Assembly: GCA_026075535.2 (NCBI GenBank)
Contig: AP026549.1
Coordinates: forward strand, 3,286,001-3,350,000
Length of the DNA: 64,000 nucleotides
Direction of reading: 5' to 3'
Origin: Tricholoma matsutake
Taxonomy: Eukaryota; Basidiomycota; Agaricomycetes; Agaricales; Tricholomataceae
In this document: one piece after another, positions 35,190 to 46,022 of the stretch
How the letters are laid out: every line of letters begins with the position of its first letter
Position numbering within the stretch: the first letter of the stretch is position 1
Translations under genes and position numbers: made by a program
The notes under the pieces: generated by a model
Databases searched by the model: none
What the model saw: only the letters and a program-made list of their open reading frames with translations
What the model was told of the DNA's origin: nothing

Positions 35190-35838
35190 TGTAAATTACT
35201 GTTGGAAAGCATGGGTTCCCTTTCCAAGGCCAGGCATGAGTGCTGACATGATATGGTAGAGAGGAAATCCCTTGTTTGTGTACATCTTGGCACCATCATG
35301 TTTCTGCAACTAAATCAGTGGCACAATCAGACAAGATTAATGTACAACATACTGTAATGTATGCCTTCCAAGCATCTGCTTCACCTATGCCAATATTCAT
35401 TCCTTTTTCATCATCCCAATTAAAACCGGATAACCCTTTCAGAGTTGTGACAGTGTTGTAGGCAGTCCAAAGCTGGAGAGAATTGAAGATCAAGGAGTCT
35501 GGAGAACTGTACACACCTGTGAATATTTAGATTTACAGGCTTTGGCAGTCTTAGGAGCACCCATTCCATGATGCAATGCCATCTCTGCGACCAGCGCGTT
35601 CCAGACAGCTGGCTTGAAGTTGGTGCCATCTGCTGTGGCATCCTTTTTTAGAGCAAAGGAAAGTGATCATTCTTTCCTCATCAGTGGGGGACCAGTGACA
35701 CTGGGGGACAGCAGCAGCAGCACTGGCAGCAACATTGGCAGCAGGCAGAGGCCTAGGGGGACTGTTAGATGAACAGCATGTATGCATGATGACAAGTTGT
35801 TCAATGCAAGCCTGAGTCAGCATGTGGCTGATGTTCAC
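35190..35838 (-). pseudogene. Myb/SANT-like DNA-binding domain gene, frameshifted and cut by the minisatellite
   Basis: Read from 35838: a low-complexity start, then WSPTDEERMITFL, a SANT-like helix start. At an A6 run (35644-35649 on the plus strand as T6) the frame slips by one, after which DGTNFKPAVWNALVAEMA and KTAKACKSKYSQ follow; a GTGTGT donor comes next. A second exon reads LWTAYNTVTTLKGLSGFNWD and then, after a possible intron, KMYTNKGFPLYHIMSALMPG. This domain order matches Myb/SANT-like proteins common in mushroom genomes and often linked to transposons. Sequence homology stops at the edge of the palindromic minisatellite. The shift could also be a homopolymer sequencing error. Confidence 0.7.
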
Positions 35839-36588
35839 ATGCCATCATATTCGGCATCACTCGGCAGATGATGAGGTCTGTGAGAATTTGCCAAATTTCT
35901 GTTACCGACCACCCTCTAAAAAACCTCATTCTCAATGCTGAGATCTGAGAACTCGGAACTTTCAAACCCAGAGCCAGGAATAGTATCGGCTGTAACGTGT
36001 TTACATTTTTGCTTACATCACGCAGAAGATCATAGATCTGTCAAAATAATCGTGTCCCATAATCGCCCCGTAATCGCCCTCGATCATGATAATCGTCACG
36101 GTATATCGAAATGATTTTTGATAATCGTCTAATAATCGCACTATCAATCGTACAATAATCGCCCTACTTTGACCGCTTCTAATTCATAAACTTACTTGGC
36201 AGCGGGGAGATATCAAGTTGCAAACATTGTAAACAGTGTCATCTTTGCGAGCCCGCTCTGTCATTGCGGCCCTGCCAGTGAGCGCCATTGACTTGCTTCC
36301 AGATTGATGCGCTGTTGCCGCGTGTTGTGGGGCTATTAGCGCCCTAGATCTGCGGTCGCTCACATCAGTTGTGGGGGGCTCCTGCGTCCACAGAGTCGTA
36401 TGATCCGCCATATCGAGAATTATGTCTTCTTCAATCACGTTCTTCAACTACCTGCTGACAAGCATAGCATCCTTTGGCTTGGCATATCATGCTAAGGATG
36501 CTCAGACAATATCGGAGGAGATGGCCGGTGAATGACCAGCAATAGTGATGGTTTGTACAGTGCGAGATACTATCTACAAACAAAATTG
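35839..36588. other. Intergenic; contains a tandem ATAATCG-motif patch at 36035-36172
   Basis: No supported gene; a minus frame at 36184-36447 has no recognisable family. From 36035 to 36172 the words ataatcgcc, ataatcgtc and aatcgtac recur at least eight times, an array unlike its surroundings and similar in style to the motif arrays of the hAT-like elements. No terminal inverted repeats were found around it. Confidence 0.5.
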
Positions 36589-38623
36589 TCAATGCGAGAG
36601 GAGAGTCCAGGTTTCTTCAGTTTCCTCCGAACTATGTACAACAAATCCTAAAATGCGTTTCAGTCGTTGCCATGTCATCTCTAGTGTCAACAGCGTTTTC
36701 TTTCCTACTGGCACTCGCCCTTTAACGGGTAACCCGTGAAGTTCTATTTCTCCATCATGACGTAGACCGTTGACTTTGACAGACACAGCCACAACACCTT
36801 GTATTCCCGCTATCGCGCCTGAGCTAAAGATGACCTTCGAGAAACAAGAGAAAAGTAAAATGAACATCAATAACTAGAAATAAACTATAGCGGGGCGTAC
36901 CTTTCTCACGAAGTCGCTGAATGCTTTCTGTCGCCCAGGAAGAACTTCTAACGGAGCGTCGACAATATTCGCCGCAACAGCGAATACAGCACCTTCCCCT
37001 TCCCTTGGTACCTCAGATTCACAGGAAGCAGGCAACCATTCATCAGGTCTTATATGGCCAAACGCACGCTCTGGCAAGGGATCTGGGAGAGGAGTAGGAG
37101 GCGGAACTGTACCAGGCTCTGAATCTGGAACCTCTCCATCAAATATTAGGACATCCGGGAAAAGACGAGACACGTTCAGATCGATGTTGATGCCTTTCGG
37201 CAGTACGATGCGCGCAGAGACTGTCCCACTGGCAAGGAAGGGAGTGCCAGGTTTGATCTTCATGTTTCGGATCGTGACGTCTTGGAGGACCTGAGGGCGA
37301 GGGTTGGGTGCAGGGAATACGGTGTCGATTGAGAGATTCGAGATGAGCGGAGATGAAATGAGGATGGGGTTAGATTCACCAGAGAGATAGCGGGTTAGGA
37401 AGGAAGAGAGGGCACCGGCAGATTTAGTAGCAAGAGGAAGCGCGTGTCCGGAAATGTCAAGAGTGATATTAGGGTGAGTAAGGCTGAAAGGCGCGGTAGA
37501 GACAGATGCTACAGGAATAGATGATAAAGGATTTGAGATCGATGGAAGAGACACGACGAAGGGGATAGAAGGCGTGGTCATGATGATTTCGGGCGGGGCA
37601 GGATCTATGACGGTTGCCGATGCTCGGAGAATCAGCTTATTAGTTTGGCTAAAGACGTTGAACGACGTTAATGTGACGAGGTCTGAGACGGAGGGAAATG
37701 GAAGATTGTCTCCAGGCGGAGGCAGTCCTGGCAATGACGGTACTGATTACTTTCAGCGTAAGAACACCAATGGAATGCTTCATGAACGTACTTTCCACAC
37801 GGACGAGCGTTCGCACATTGAAAAGCTCTTTGTGTAGTTTAGATCTCCAGCTGCTTTCTTCAAGAGACCCACCTCTAATGGAGGCTCTTCCGACGTCTAC
37901 CCGAAGATCGAGTGAACCCTGTCGCCAGGATTTCCGCATGAAGCGTAAGAGTACACCTGTGTCATTGGTTGGTTGGACAAGAAGGATGGTGGATACCGGT
38001 GTCAACCATGACCCGTCTGACGGCGGATTCGTCGTGAGAGGTAAAGTGATGAGTTGTGCCTCGATGGAGGTTAGGATAATTGAGGGTTCTACACCAGACA
38101 CGATGTCGATGGCGGACAGACTGACAGTGACCTGCTCTAATCTCCCAACCCCCCACCGCCCCAAAGACTTCCAAGTTCTCCGTAAAAAACCATCCTGATG
38201 TGTATCACTATTCACGCCGATCACTGACCCAGCATCTACACCCAACCGAGCTTCGACTTTGACCCATATTTCTCCTGTTGAGGTGACATTTATGATATCC
38301 ACGCTTTCCGGCCCGTGGGATACAAGTGCGTTCTGGACGATGTCCTCTGGCGATGATGTTGAAATCTTTGATGCGTAGGTCCACGCAAGCAACGCAGCAG
38401 CCACAAAGAGCAGAATACAGAGGGCTAGTGATGTCAGGAATACGACCGTCAGCCATGACCGTAACCTGCGGGTGGAAACTTCCTGGGCCACTGCAGTCCT
38501 CTCGTCATAATATGAAGCTTGAGATGTCCCGTTGAATAACAAGGGTGTACGTTCAGTTGGGTCTTTGGCGCGTCTTTTTCCTTTGTCAAGAGGCTCTTGT
38601 GAGTCTGCGGAATGAGAAGTCAT
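36589..38623 (-). CDS. Single-pass membrane protein with long lumenal beta-rich region (DUF3712-like, tentative)
   Basis: Three exons, 38623-37792, 37742-36901 and 36834-36589, phases consistent, giving about 639 residues. The cytosolic N-terminus has a dileucine-type signal, ERTPLLF, then a transmembrane helix at about residues 58-82 (WLTVVFLTSLALCILLFVAA). The rest is rich in beta-type hydrophobic/Thr/Ser patterning with several LEA-like or DUF3712-like repeats. Fungal proteins of this layout include vacuolar membrane proteins; the dileucine motif fits sorting to the vacuole, but that is inference. No catalytic motif. It stands alone between two repeat-rich blocks. Intron lengths are 49 and 66 bp. 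Confidence 0.8.
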
Positions 38624-39330
38624 GCTATCGTCAACACTTGGTCAATAACATGAACAATTGGGGGCAGCTGGAGGAAGACTTGCAAGAGCTAAAACGTGTT
38701 TAGGATTTACTCTCACGTTTACTTACTTCTGCCTGAGGCCTTTGATCACCGCAGCACGTGGTACGTAACTATCCTAGATTGTACTACATAGGATGTTCAC
38801 TGCCTCGTGAAAAGGCAAATCGTGTTGCTTCAACTCAAGCGGCTCGATCCGCAAAGAACCGTGTTTCTGGTAGACAATCTAGATCTAAGAAAAGCAAGGC
38901 GCTGATCATGCAGTGTTGGCAATGCCCGTGTTTTACACAAATGCCATGAAACATGGCCTGCCAGTGTCCGGTTTCAATGTGGCATTCACCCAAGGTGTCA
39001 CGAGGCATGGCCATGCTTAGTCATAGGCATAGAATAGTATGGCAAGTATGGCGACAGACCTGGACGACCCCCTTTTTGAACACCGACGGGGTCCCCCCGA
39101 TCACCGCTGGTGCTGCCGACGCCTGCACAGTCTTTTACCAGAATAGATACATAGATACATGCTTGCTTGATATCCATCAATTCAAAGTGTTTTTTTGGTG
39201 CTGCACTGTTTGGGCACTGTACGAGTTCATCATGCACACTAGTAAGCATCAATTTACTGACATGTTGATCAACATGCTTTGAGAACACAAGCCAAGTTTT
39301 TTCACCTCATCCACATGGTCCACACCATGC
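38624..39330. other. Upstream region of the membrane-protein gene and spacer
   Basis: Promoter side of the minus-strand gene followed by unremarkable sequence. Short frames at 38758-38949, 38953-39282 and 38998-39288 overlap on both strands without family signals. Confidence 0.45.
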
Positions 39331-39702
39331 ATTAGGAAACAGCCCCATTACTTAATAAAATTTTATTTCATTTTATTATGTTGAATTACACTACCTTATG
39401 CCAAATTACGCTACACTTTGATAGCATGAGAATTTTATTTCGCATGCATCACTATGTACATGCATGTATGAGTGTGTTGGTAACAACAATGTACAATATA
39501 TGTTACATATTATATAAACCTGAAATACACACCTAGGGGACCCCAGTTGCATTCTCTTAGGTATTCCACCTACACTTGTGGTGCGAAATGCCTTTCTCAA
39601 CAAACTCATCTATTAATAACCCCTCGCATCAAAACCATCAATTCCCCCATCATGCACGCATATCCCGCTCCCTTCTTGTAGAGAGAACCCACATGGTCTT
39701 AG
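39331..39702 (+). repeat. Truncated LTR of the first gypsy family
   Basis: From ttaggaaacagccccattac to acatggtcttag this follows the 17.8-kb element LTR in order and orientation with many substitutions. The last ~30 bp (through ccctaaca) are missing, replaced directly by the next LTR fragment. It contains the 11 bp absent from the 17.8-kb 5' LTR. Confidence 0.85.
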
Positions 39703-40511
39703 TATAAGGGCAACCTCAGCCTCTAGCAAAGGGAAATCCAAAGAGAAAACTCTGAGGACCCCTTTGCCAATGCCCAGTATGTGTGAAGACTGCAAAAATC
39801 AAATAATAATCTCAAAATAGAAAAGGCAGAGATAGGCAGATCAAGGCAGCCAAATGACATCATACCAAGGGTAGATGTCGGAAGGGGTGCTCTGCCTCTA
39901 AATATAAAACTGTCAACATGCACAAATGTGATAGAAAGGAAAATTAGTAATAAAATAAGGAAAAGTCATAGAAAATAAAGCAGTGGAGGAAATGAAGTGA
40001 GGGAAAATATAGGACAGACGTAAAAAATAGGAAAAACACATGGGGCATCCCCTAGTCCCCTTACATCACCCCCTCTCTAAGATGCATCACCCCGATGCAT
40101 TCAAAATTGCATATGACCAAAGTCAGTGACTTGAATGTGACACAGTGCAGCAGTGTGCCATTGGTGGAATTCCTTGACTAACCGAGGGGCATTCACATTG
40201 GACTCTTCAACCCATGAGTTCTCCTCATACCCATAACCCTTCCAGTGCACCAAATACTGGAGTTTTCCTCGATGCAACCGGCTGTCCAAGATTGACTCGA
40301 CTTCGTACTGGGGTTCCCCCTTGATTACTGTGGGCAGCGGTGGTGGACATGAATGGCATCCCAGGAATGGATCTGGGGGAGCTGGAAGGAGTTTGACAAC
40401 ATGGAAGACTGGGTGGAGTCTGGACATGGAGGCTGGGAGGTGTAGACAATAGGCATGCATTCCAACACACTTGACAATGGGGAATAGTGTTTGAAAGTCC
40501 AGTTTACACAA
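39703..40511 (-). mobile_element. 3'-end fragment of the second gypsy family: LTR plus integrase C-terminus/chromodomain
   Basis: Minus orientation: 39703-40065 is an LTR of the 26.9-kb family, starting (reversed) TGTAAGGGGACTAGGG and ending CCCTTATA. It lacks about 60 bp including one of the two ggatttccctttgctag words. Upstream on the minus strand are the purine tract and a frame 40511-40101 with LLPAPPDPF, EPQYEVESILDSRLHRGKLQ and KGYGYEENSWVEE, the chromodomain. Homology stops at about 40505. The chromodomain frame is open here, unlike most of the longer copy. Confidence 0.88.
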
Positions 40512-41066
40512 CCAGAAAAAAACTGCAACTGAACCAAACTGAACCGTGGTCCGGTCACTTTATGGTTGCGGTTGCCTCAGATTTTGCTGGTGATCAGTTA
40601 TGGTTGTAATGTATTGTAAATTCATTCAAAACCAACAAAAACCGGTTGTAGTCAGTTTTAATTGGTTTATATACATACTATATACCTACCTACATAGTAA
40701 CTAATATGACAGAATAATGGGACCATGCCCAAGGAAGGAAAACCACGAAAAGTGTGGGTTTATATACCCTGAGGCTGCACATGGACTGTTTGGTGATGCT
40801 TGCACACTTAAACAAAAAAGTGGTGCCACTTGTTCACCATTCCCACAGCTGCCAAACTTTCAACACAACCCACACTGCGTACACCAACATCAACCACCAC
40901 CACATCGTCAATGCCCACCACTACTCCCACATCCCCTATGTTGGATGATGCTGCCAATCCACTCAAACAAACCACATTGGGCCCAAATGATGACAGTTAT
41001 CGTTTGGGCCCCAGGTAATGTTTTATAATGTTCTTTTTCAAGTAACTAATCATTTCTTTTTCTTTT
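40506..41066 (+). repeat. Partial copy related to the 59.2-60.6 kb TIR element
   Basis: It starts with ggttgcggttgcc/gttatggttg-type words (40535-40665) as in the subterminal arrays of that element. Further on it has gggcccaaatgatgac...tttgggcccc (40978-41015), ctttttca and taactaatcatttctttt in the same order as near 59620-59720. No terminal TIR was found, so it is truncated. Confidence 0.5.
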
Positions 41067-42890
41067 TCAGGTTCTAACTATGTTGTAACCACGAGACAGC
41101 ACCAAGACAACTTCACTCAGAATACTTTGTGGATCATGTCTGTTGTCTGCGGGACAGTCTCAGAACCAAAGAACATGGCACATGCAACAATGACACCACA
41201 TGGACAAACAAAATCTGTTTGTTGTGAGTGCAGTGTCATCCAAAGAGTGCACAAAGCTTGTGGTTGCCATCAGCATCCTTGGTAGCTGGACAAGCTGGGT
41301 CCACTGTGTCAGCTGGCATCACACACTCCTCGACCTCTTCTGCTGTGATCTCTGCTGCAAAAGCATCATTTGGGGTCTATACATCAACTCTCTGCAGTTG
41401 ACCCTTCAGCTGGAACATTGCCTTATCACAAAGTTTGTAAGTGTCTTCCAAGAGTTGATGCTCAGGAATGCAGCAGGTCATATATGACTTGTCTTCTGCC
41501 TTCTCCACAGGTGCTTCATATCCATCAACAGCACATACATTGTGCTGGTGTTGGTGGGTGGGGCAGAATCAATGTTGATTGTTCACAAGATCCACAGGGC
41601 AATGTGCAATACCACAACAAGGGTGACCAATGGTGATCCCATCAATTATGAGAGTGTGCAGTTTTCCTGTGCAATAAGCACATAAACATGGAAATAGGTC
41701 AATAAATTTGAGCACTCACATTGGGTACCATCTGCAGGCTGCAACACATGGCAGCACTTGTCACAGTAATGCACCCACTCTGGCTGTCCATATCACTGGA
41801 CATGATCACTATGGTCTTTGAGTGCTTGAGTGAACTGGTCCTTCTGTAGGCCCTTGTGAGGCACTCTGAGTCCAGTGTTTTGCTCATGGTGGTCCTGCAG
41901 AAGTGACATGATGAGAAACCCATCCCATACATGTTCTGTATAAAGCTTGAAGCTCATGTCAGCCCAACTACCATATTCTGGCTGTCGCTCTGGTTTTGAA
42001 AGGCAGGTATCATATATCCTGGCCCCATTAGTTGCAGAAGTCCTGCACATATGTATCAACCAAGTGCCCAATTTAATTTGATGGTAAAACCAACCAAGAG
42101 ATCAACATTAGCCCTATGAATAAACTGAGGACCTCCTTCTCAATGTACTGATCATCTCATGTGAATTTCATTAGGAATTCCACCATAGTAAGTGCGAATG
42201 CCATTGGAAACTGAGTAGTTTGGGTGATAGACAGTCTTGCAATCTGAAAATCAGTGGTAGGACCTGACACACCAATATGATGAGTACTAAATTAATACCA
42301 TAACAAGCCAGAGAACCTAAGCTACATATGGCTGCATTTGAGTTCATTGGCATATGTGGCACATGCACCATCACTGAGAGTATAGAGAACAGTGTTTTTG
42401 ACACCTTCCCTGTTCCTTAACAGCTGGGTATTCACGCAGCCAGGACTGGTACATGTTTTGATGGGTGGGAAGAGTATCCAAGAACCTTGATGATGTTCAA
42501 CAAGCTATCACTAATGGTCTACCAGATACATTCATGCAAGGACTCACTTAACAGATGGTCTAAGCCAAAAGCTCTGAACTGTGCAGCATCACACTTCAAG
42601 ATATCACCAGTGTTGCCTTCAAAATTCCAAATAACATTGTTGAATGCAGTCCAGCATCTGTCCACAAAAGCCTCAGATATGTTGGTTGCAAGTCCAAGGA
42701 AAGACCAGACATGAGGTGGAAGTGCATTTGAAATATCATGCTCATGGTGCATTGCAGGCTGCGCCATAATGATAACATCCTTAAGTGAGGCCCCAAGCCA
42801 TATGAACTCCATGGCTGTTTCCATTGTGATGCTATCTCCAAGGCCTGGAACCATGTTGAGTAGCTCATGTACTTGATTCATTGTCGTCAT
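41067..42890 (-). pseudogene. KDZ transposase N-terminal half with CxC5 and CxC6 clusters (decayed)
   Basis: Minus strand from 42890: PHVWSFLGLATNISEAFVDR typifies the CxC5-associated N-terminus. After a gap, 42071-41793 has IYDTCLSKPERQPEYGSWAD, LYTEHVWDGFLIMSLLQDHH and an LRVPHKGLQKDQF block. Then comes IDGITIGHPCCGIAHCPVDL (~41640), FCPTHQHQHNVCAVDG and TCCIPEHQLLEDTYKLC, the CxC6 cluster. Near 41200 it continues CGVIVACAMFFGSETVPQTT, the same part as at 34020 in the other copy. In-frame TGA codons within the CxC6 block and near 41240 replace expected arginines. No single frame survives. Confidence 0.8.
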
Positions 42891-43950
42891 GCTGCTAGTG
42901 AGCTGATGGGTGGCTGCATACTGCTCCTCAAATACTGATCACAATGATAGAGTCATTGATAGTGCCAGTGTGGCATTGAAACAGCTTCTTTGAAAGAAGC
43001 AGCACTGCACTGTTGCAATGCCACCAGAGTTAGCAAGTATATGAGCAATGTACTATCCTACATGCAATGTGATACTACTAGCACTACTGACTATGGCGAC
43101 ATGATGGTGCATGGTGCACTCGCTCAGCTAAATACAGAGGAGTTTCCTGATCCCCAAGTTCCCCAAGTTTCCAGAGTTCCCTGGGAACTCAGGAGCTTCA
43201 AAAAGTACATTCATTCTTGTGGTACTATCACATGTAGTGGGATTGAAAATGGTAGAGAGTTTGAAAAATGATCTCATGAATGCTTCTAGACAACCTTGTA
43301 TTCAAACTAATTGAGACACTATTATGTGTATTCTATGCAAACATTTTCCAGAATTCTGATTGAAAAAAGAGGGAGTGGATGACTTGCTGTACAACAATCT
43401 TTGATCACAAAATGCAATACCTGGGAATACAAAGCTACTATTGGCTCTGTAACCTTTCAAAAAGTTCTGGGAAAGTTTGGAGGGGTTTATTATACATGGG
43501 TCCTTATAAGCCAAGCATCTCAAGGTGCCCAACAGCAGATTGGGGAGATACAGGCAAACGACTGTTCAGCATGACAGAGACAATTCAAATGAGGGGAATG
43601 TTCATACTCCGCTGATTTGAATGATGCGACCGTTTGCTCTGAGAATTTCAAACAGCACTGTGACATTTCATGACACAGATTTTCAAAGACCCTGCTTTAC
43701 AGGTTTTTGTGCTTGGCATTGCTCCGATACCAGCATCCCTTTGACTATCGCGAAAGTAACATCATAGTCAGGTAGAACACATGTGATTCAAGGTATATGC
43801 CAAGCCACTTTATGAGATGTTGAGTTGTTGTAGAGTTATTTGTGGTTTGCAAAATATTTTTAAACTCCTGACCGATGATAGTAACGAGCTTCTTGAGTTT
43901 CTTGAATGGAGTGTGGGAAATATTTCCTTTTGTGTTTGAAATCCACGTGT
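42891..43950. other. Non-coding spacer
   Basis: Short frames on both strands; none matched a family. AT-rich, no clear repeats until the inverted-repeat element that follows. Confidence 0.4.
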
Positions 43951-43970
43951 CAGAAGAACCCGCTTACGGT

Positions 43971-44047
43971 GCACCAGGAGTGCCAGGCAGGATCTGAACT
44001 CAAGACTTCGAATCCAGAGTGATCATACTAAATCCTAACCATAATAC
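43971..44047 (-). other. tRNA-like sequence, left arm
   Basis: Mirror of the copy at 45160-45235: on the minus strand it reads ATTATGGTTAGGATTTAGTA (box-A-like) and later TGAGTTCAGATCCTGCC (box-B-like). Too degenerate to call an active tRNA. Confidence 0.4.
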
Positions 44048-45159
44048 ACACAAGCATCCACTTGATCAGCGCCTCCCACAGTCTTGCCTAATGTTATGCT
44101 CATTGTCGGGAATGACGAGCAGGCTATTTTACTCATTCTTAACCTTTTCCCTTTATTTTTTTAGGTGCATAACACTTTTTATATTGTGTCTGAGCATAGT
44201 TCACCTCTGCTGATGAGGAACCCATGCCCTGTTGACCCAGGATCTTCTCCCCCTGTCATAACATTTACTGACCTTTATTTTACCTCTATATTAGACCTAG
44301 GAATCGAAGAAAGCGAACACTTTGGCCTCATGGATCTCACAGGGTAAGGATATCTCCTCCTGAGTACATATGCTCTTTTCTGTCTATCCTCACAACTGCA
44401 AGGCCTCTGGAAGGTCCATCAGGTCATTTATTAGGACCATAATACTCTCTTTCCATGTGCATTTCATAATGGGAAGGCCTAGGTATGCAAGTAAGTGGCC
44501 ACCTCTCCTCCCTCCCTATGCAGGTGCACTGACAGAGAGCACCTTGTCCCCAGCTCTCCCAACATCAATCCTCACTTCTACATACATCCCTATACCCTCC
44601 ACATACATCTTTCTAGGTGTAGATAGTGTACAAGGTACCCCCTCCCCTCATTCTGTCACTTCTCCCCAATTCCCCCCTTCCCATCTCATACAGTACCCTC
44701 CCCATTCATGTGTTTAGTTATTAATATGAATAAACAGCCATACACATGCATTACAGACAGCCCCAATGAAGAGAAGAGACCCCCTCCTCTCAACTAGGGA
44801 GAGTGCTTGTTATGGGTTACATATAGCTGTAAAAGCAAAAACCACTTTTGATTAGCACTATATATACATTCATAAGTGTTATCTACCAAAAAAAGCGAAG
44901 GGAAAGGCAACATTGGGGATGATGAGCGCAACATTAGCCGAGGCTGTGGCGCGTATCAACCGTAGGAGATGGTGATCGGGTGATCGGGTGATAAAAATAG
45001 CTGTTTATGAACACAATATATATTCATACAAAAGTGTTATGCACCTAAAAAAACGAAGGGAAATGGTTCAGAATGAGTAAAGTAGCCTGCTCGTCATTCC
45101 CGACAATGAGCACAACATTAGGCAAGACTGTGGGAGGCGCTGATCAAGCGGATGCTTGT

Positions 45160-45235
45160 GTGTATTATGGTTAGGATTTAGTATGATCACTCCGGATTCG
45201 AAGTCTTGAGTTCAGATCCTGCCTGGCACTCCTGG
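45160..45235 (+). other. tRNA-like sequence, right arm
   Basis: TTATGGTTAGGATTTAG resembles an A box and D arm; GAGTTCAGATCC resembles a B box and T arm about 33 nt later, with CTCCGGATTCGAAG between them in the anticodon-arm position. The acceptor stem is not convincing, so I treat it as tRNA-derived or tRNA-like, not a functional gene. Confidence 0.4.
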
Positions 45236-45262
45236 TGCACCGTACCCGCTGGGTTTTAACTT

Positions 45263-46022
45263 TGATAGCGGACTGACTTTACAAATATTGCGTACAGCAG
45301 ATGTTGAAATTTGTGCCGCAATGCCGCTCACTTAAATCTTATTTCTGGTGGCAGTAACGTCTTATAAAGACGAGTCCAAGGTTATGATAACTTACTTGCA
45401 ACTTGTTGCAACCTTACTTGAGTACTTGGCTGAGTGAGAGTCAGTAGATGCATTATGCTACTCCAATAAGGTTTGTAGAATGTATGTGAACAGATGACTG
45501 CAATTTTAGGTCAAGGAGAGTGGTACACTGTTTCACAATAATTTAGTAAAATTAGCAAATTGGTTGACATCTAAGTAGTAAGCACAACATACCATATATG
45601 GGAATAACGTACCCAATATGGCAGGAGGGTGTGGCTTAAAAAAAACTGAGTGGATATATGAACTTCGGGTCCTGACACCCCCTTGGCTCCCGCAAGACGT
45701 CCAATTCCCAGCTCCAACAGGGTACCCATAGAGAGAAGCTCGTCACATGAGCAGCCTTGGAATGCTCAACCGAACTTGAAGGATTACTTAGAAGATTCAA
45801 GACAGAAGTTGGACAGAAGGAAAGATAATAATAGAAGCGTGTATAGGTACAATGAGCGCTTCAGTTATTGGCCACTAAGCAAGACAGTTTCCGCATGACC
45901 GGTTGCGACAAGAGTAACAACTATATTGACTGGGATAGTCGGTACAACTGATGAATAAGTTTGAGCGATTACAGGTCGCTTCAGCAGCTCCGTCGATCCC
46001 TTCTCCTTTACACCAACGAGCT
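45263..46022. other. Intergenic, downstream of the GH7 gene
   Basis: No supported gene. A 71-codon frame at 45683-45898 is hydrophilic and lacks any family signal. AT-rich to about 45650, then closer to the composition of the gene block. Confidence 0.4.

Larger units (their letters stand above)
43951..45262. repeat. Inverted-repeat element with tRNA-like sequence in each arm
   Basis: Left arm about 43951-44195 and right arm about 45015-45262 are reverse complements (for example cggtgcaccaggagtgccag and ctggcactcctggtgcaccg). Each arm carries one tRNA-like segment at its outer end. A third, more diverged copy of the inner arm lies at 44855-44960 in the same orientation as the right arm (gtgttat, aaaaaaagcgaaggg, gatgagcgcaacattagcc). 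The core 44200-44850 has no recognisable gene. Confidence 0.7.

Noticed and set aside
34670..35299. Six overlapping open frames on both strands, up to 188 codons
   Set aside because: They are produced by the stop-free periodicity of the palindromic minisatellite; translations are repeats such as VDSAWTY or MWTVQTL.
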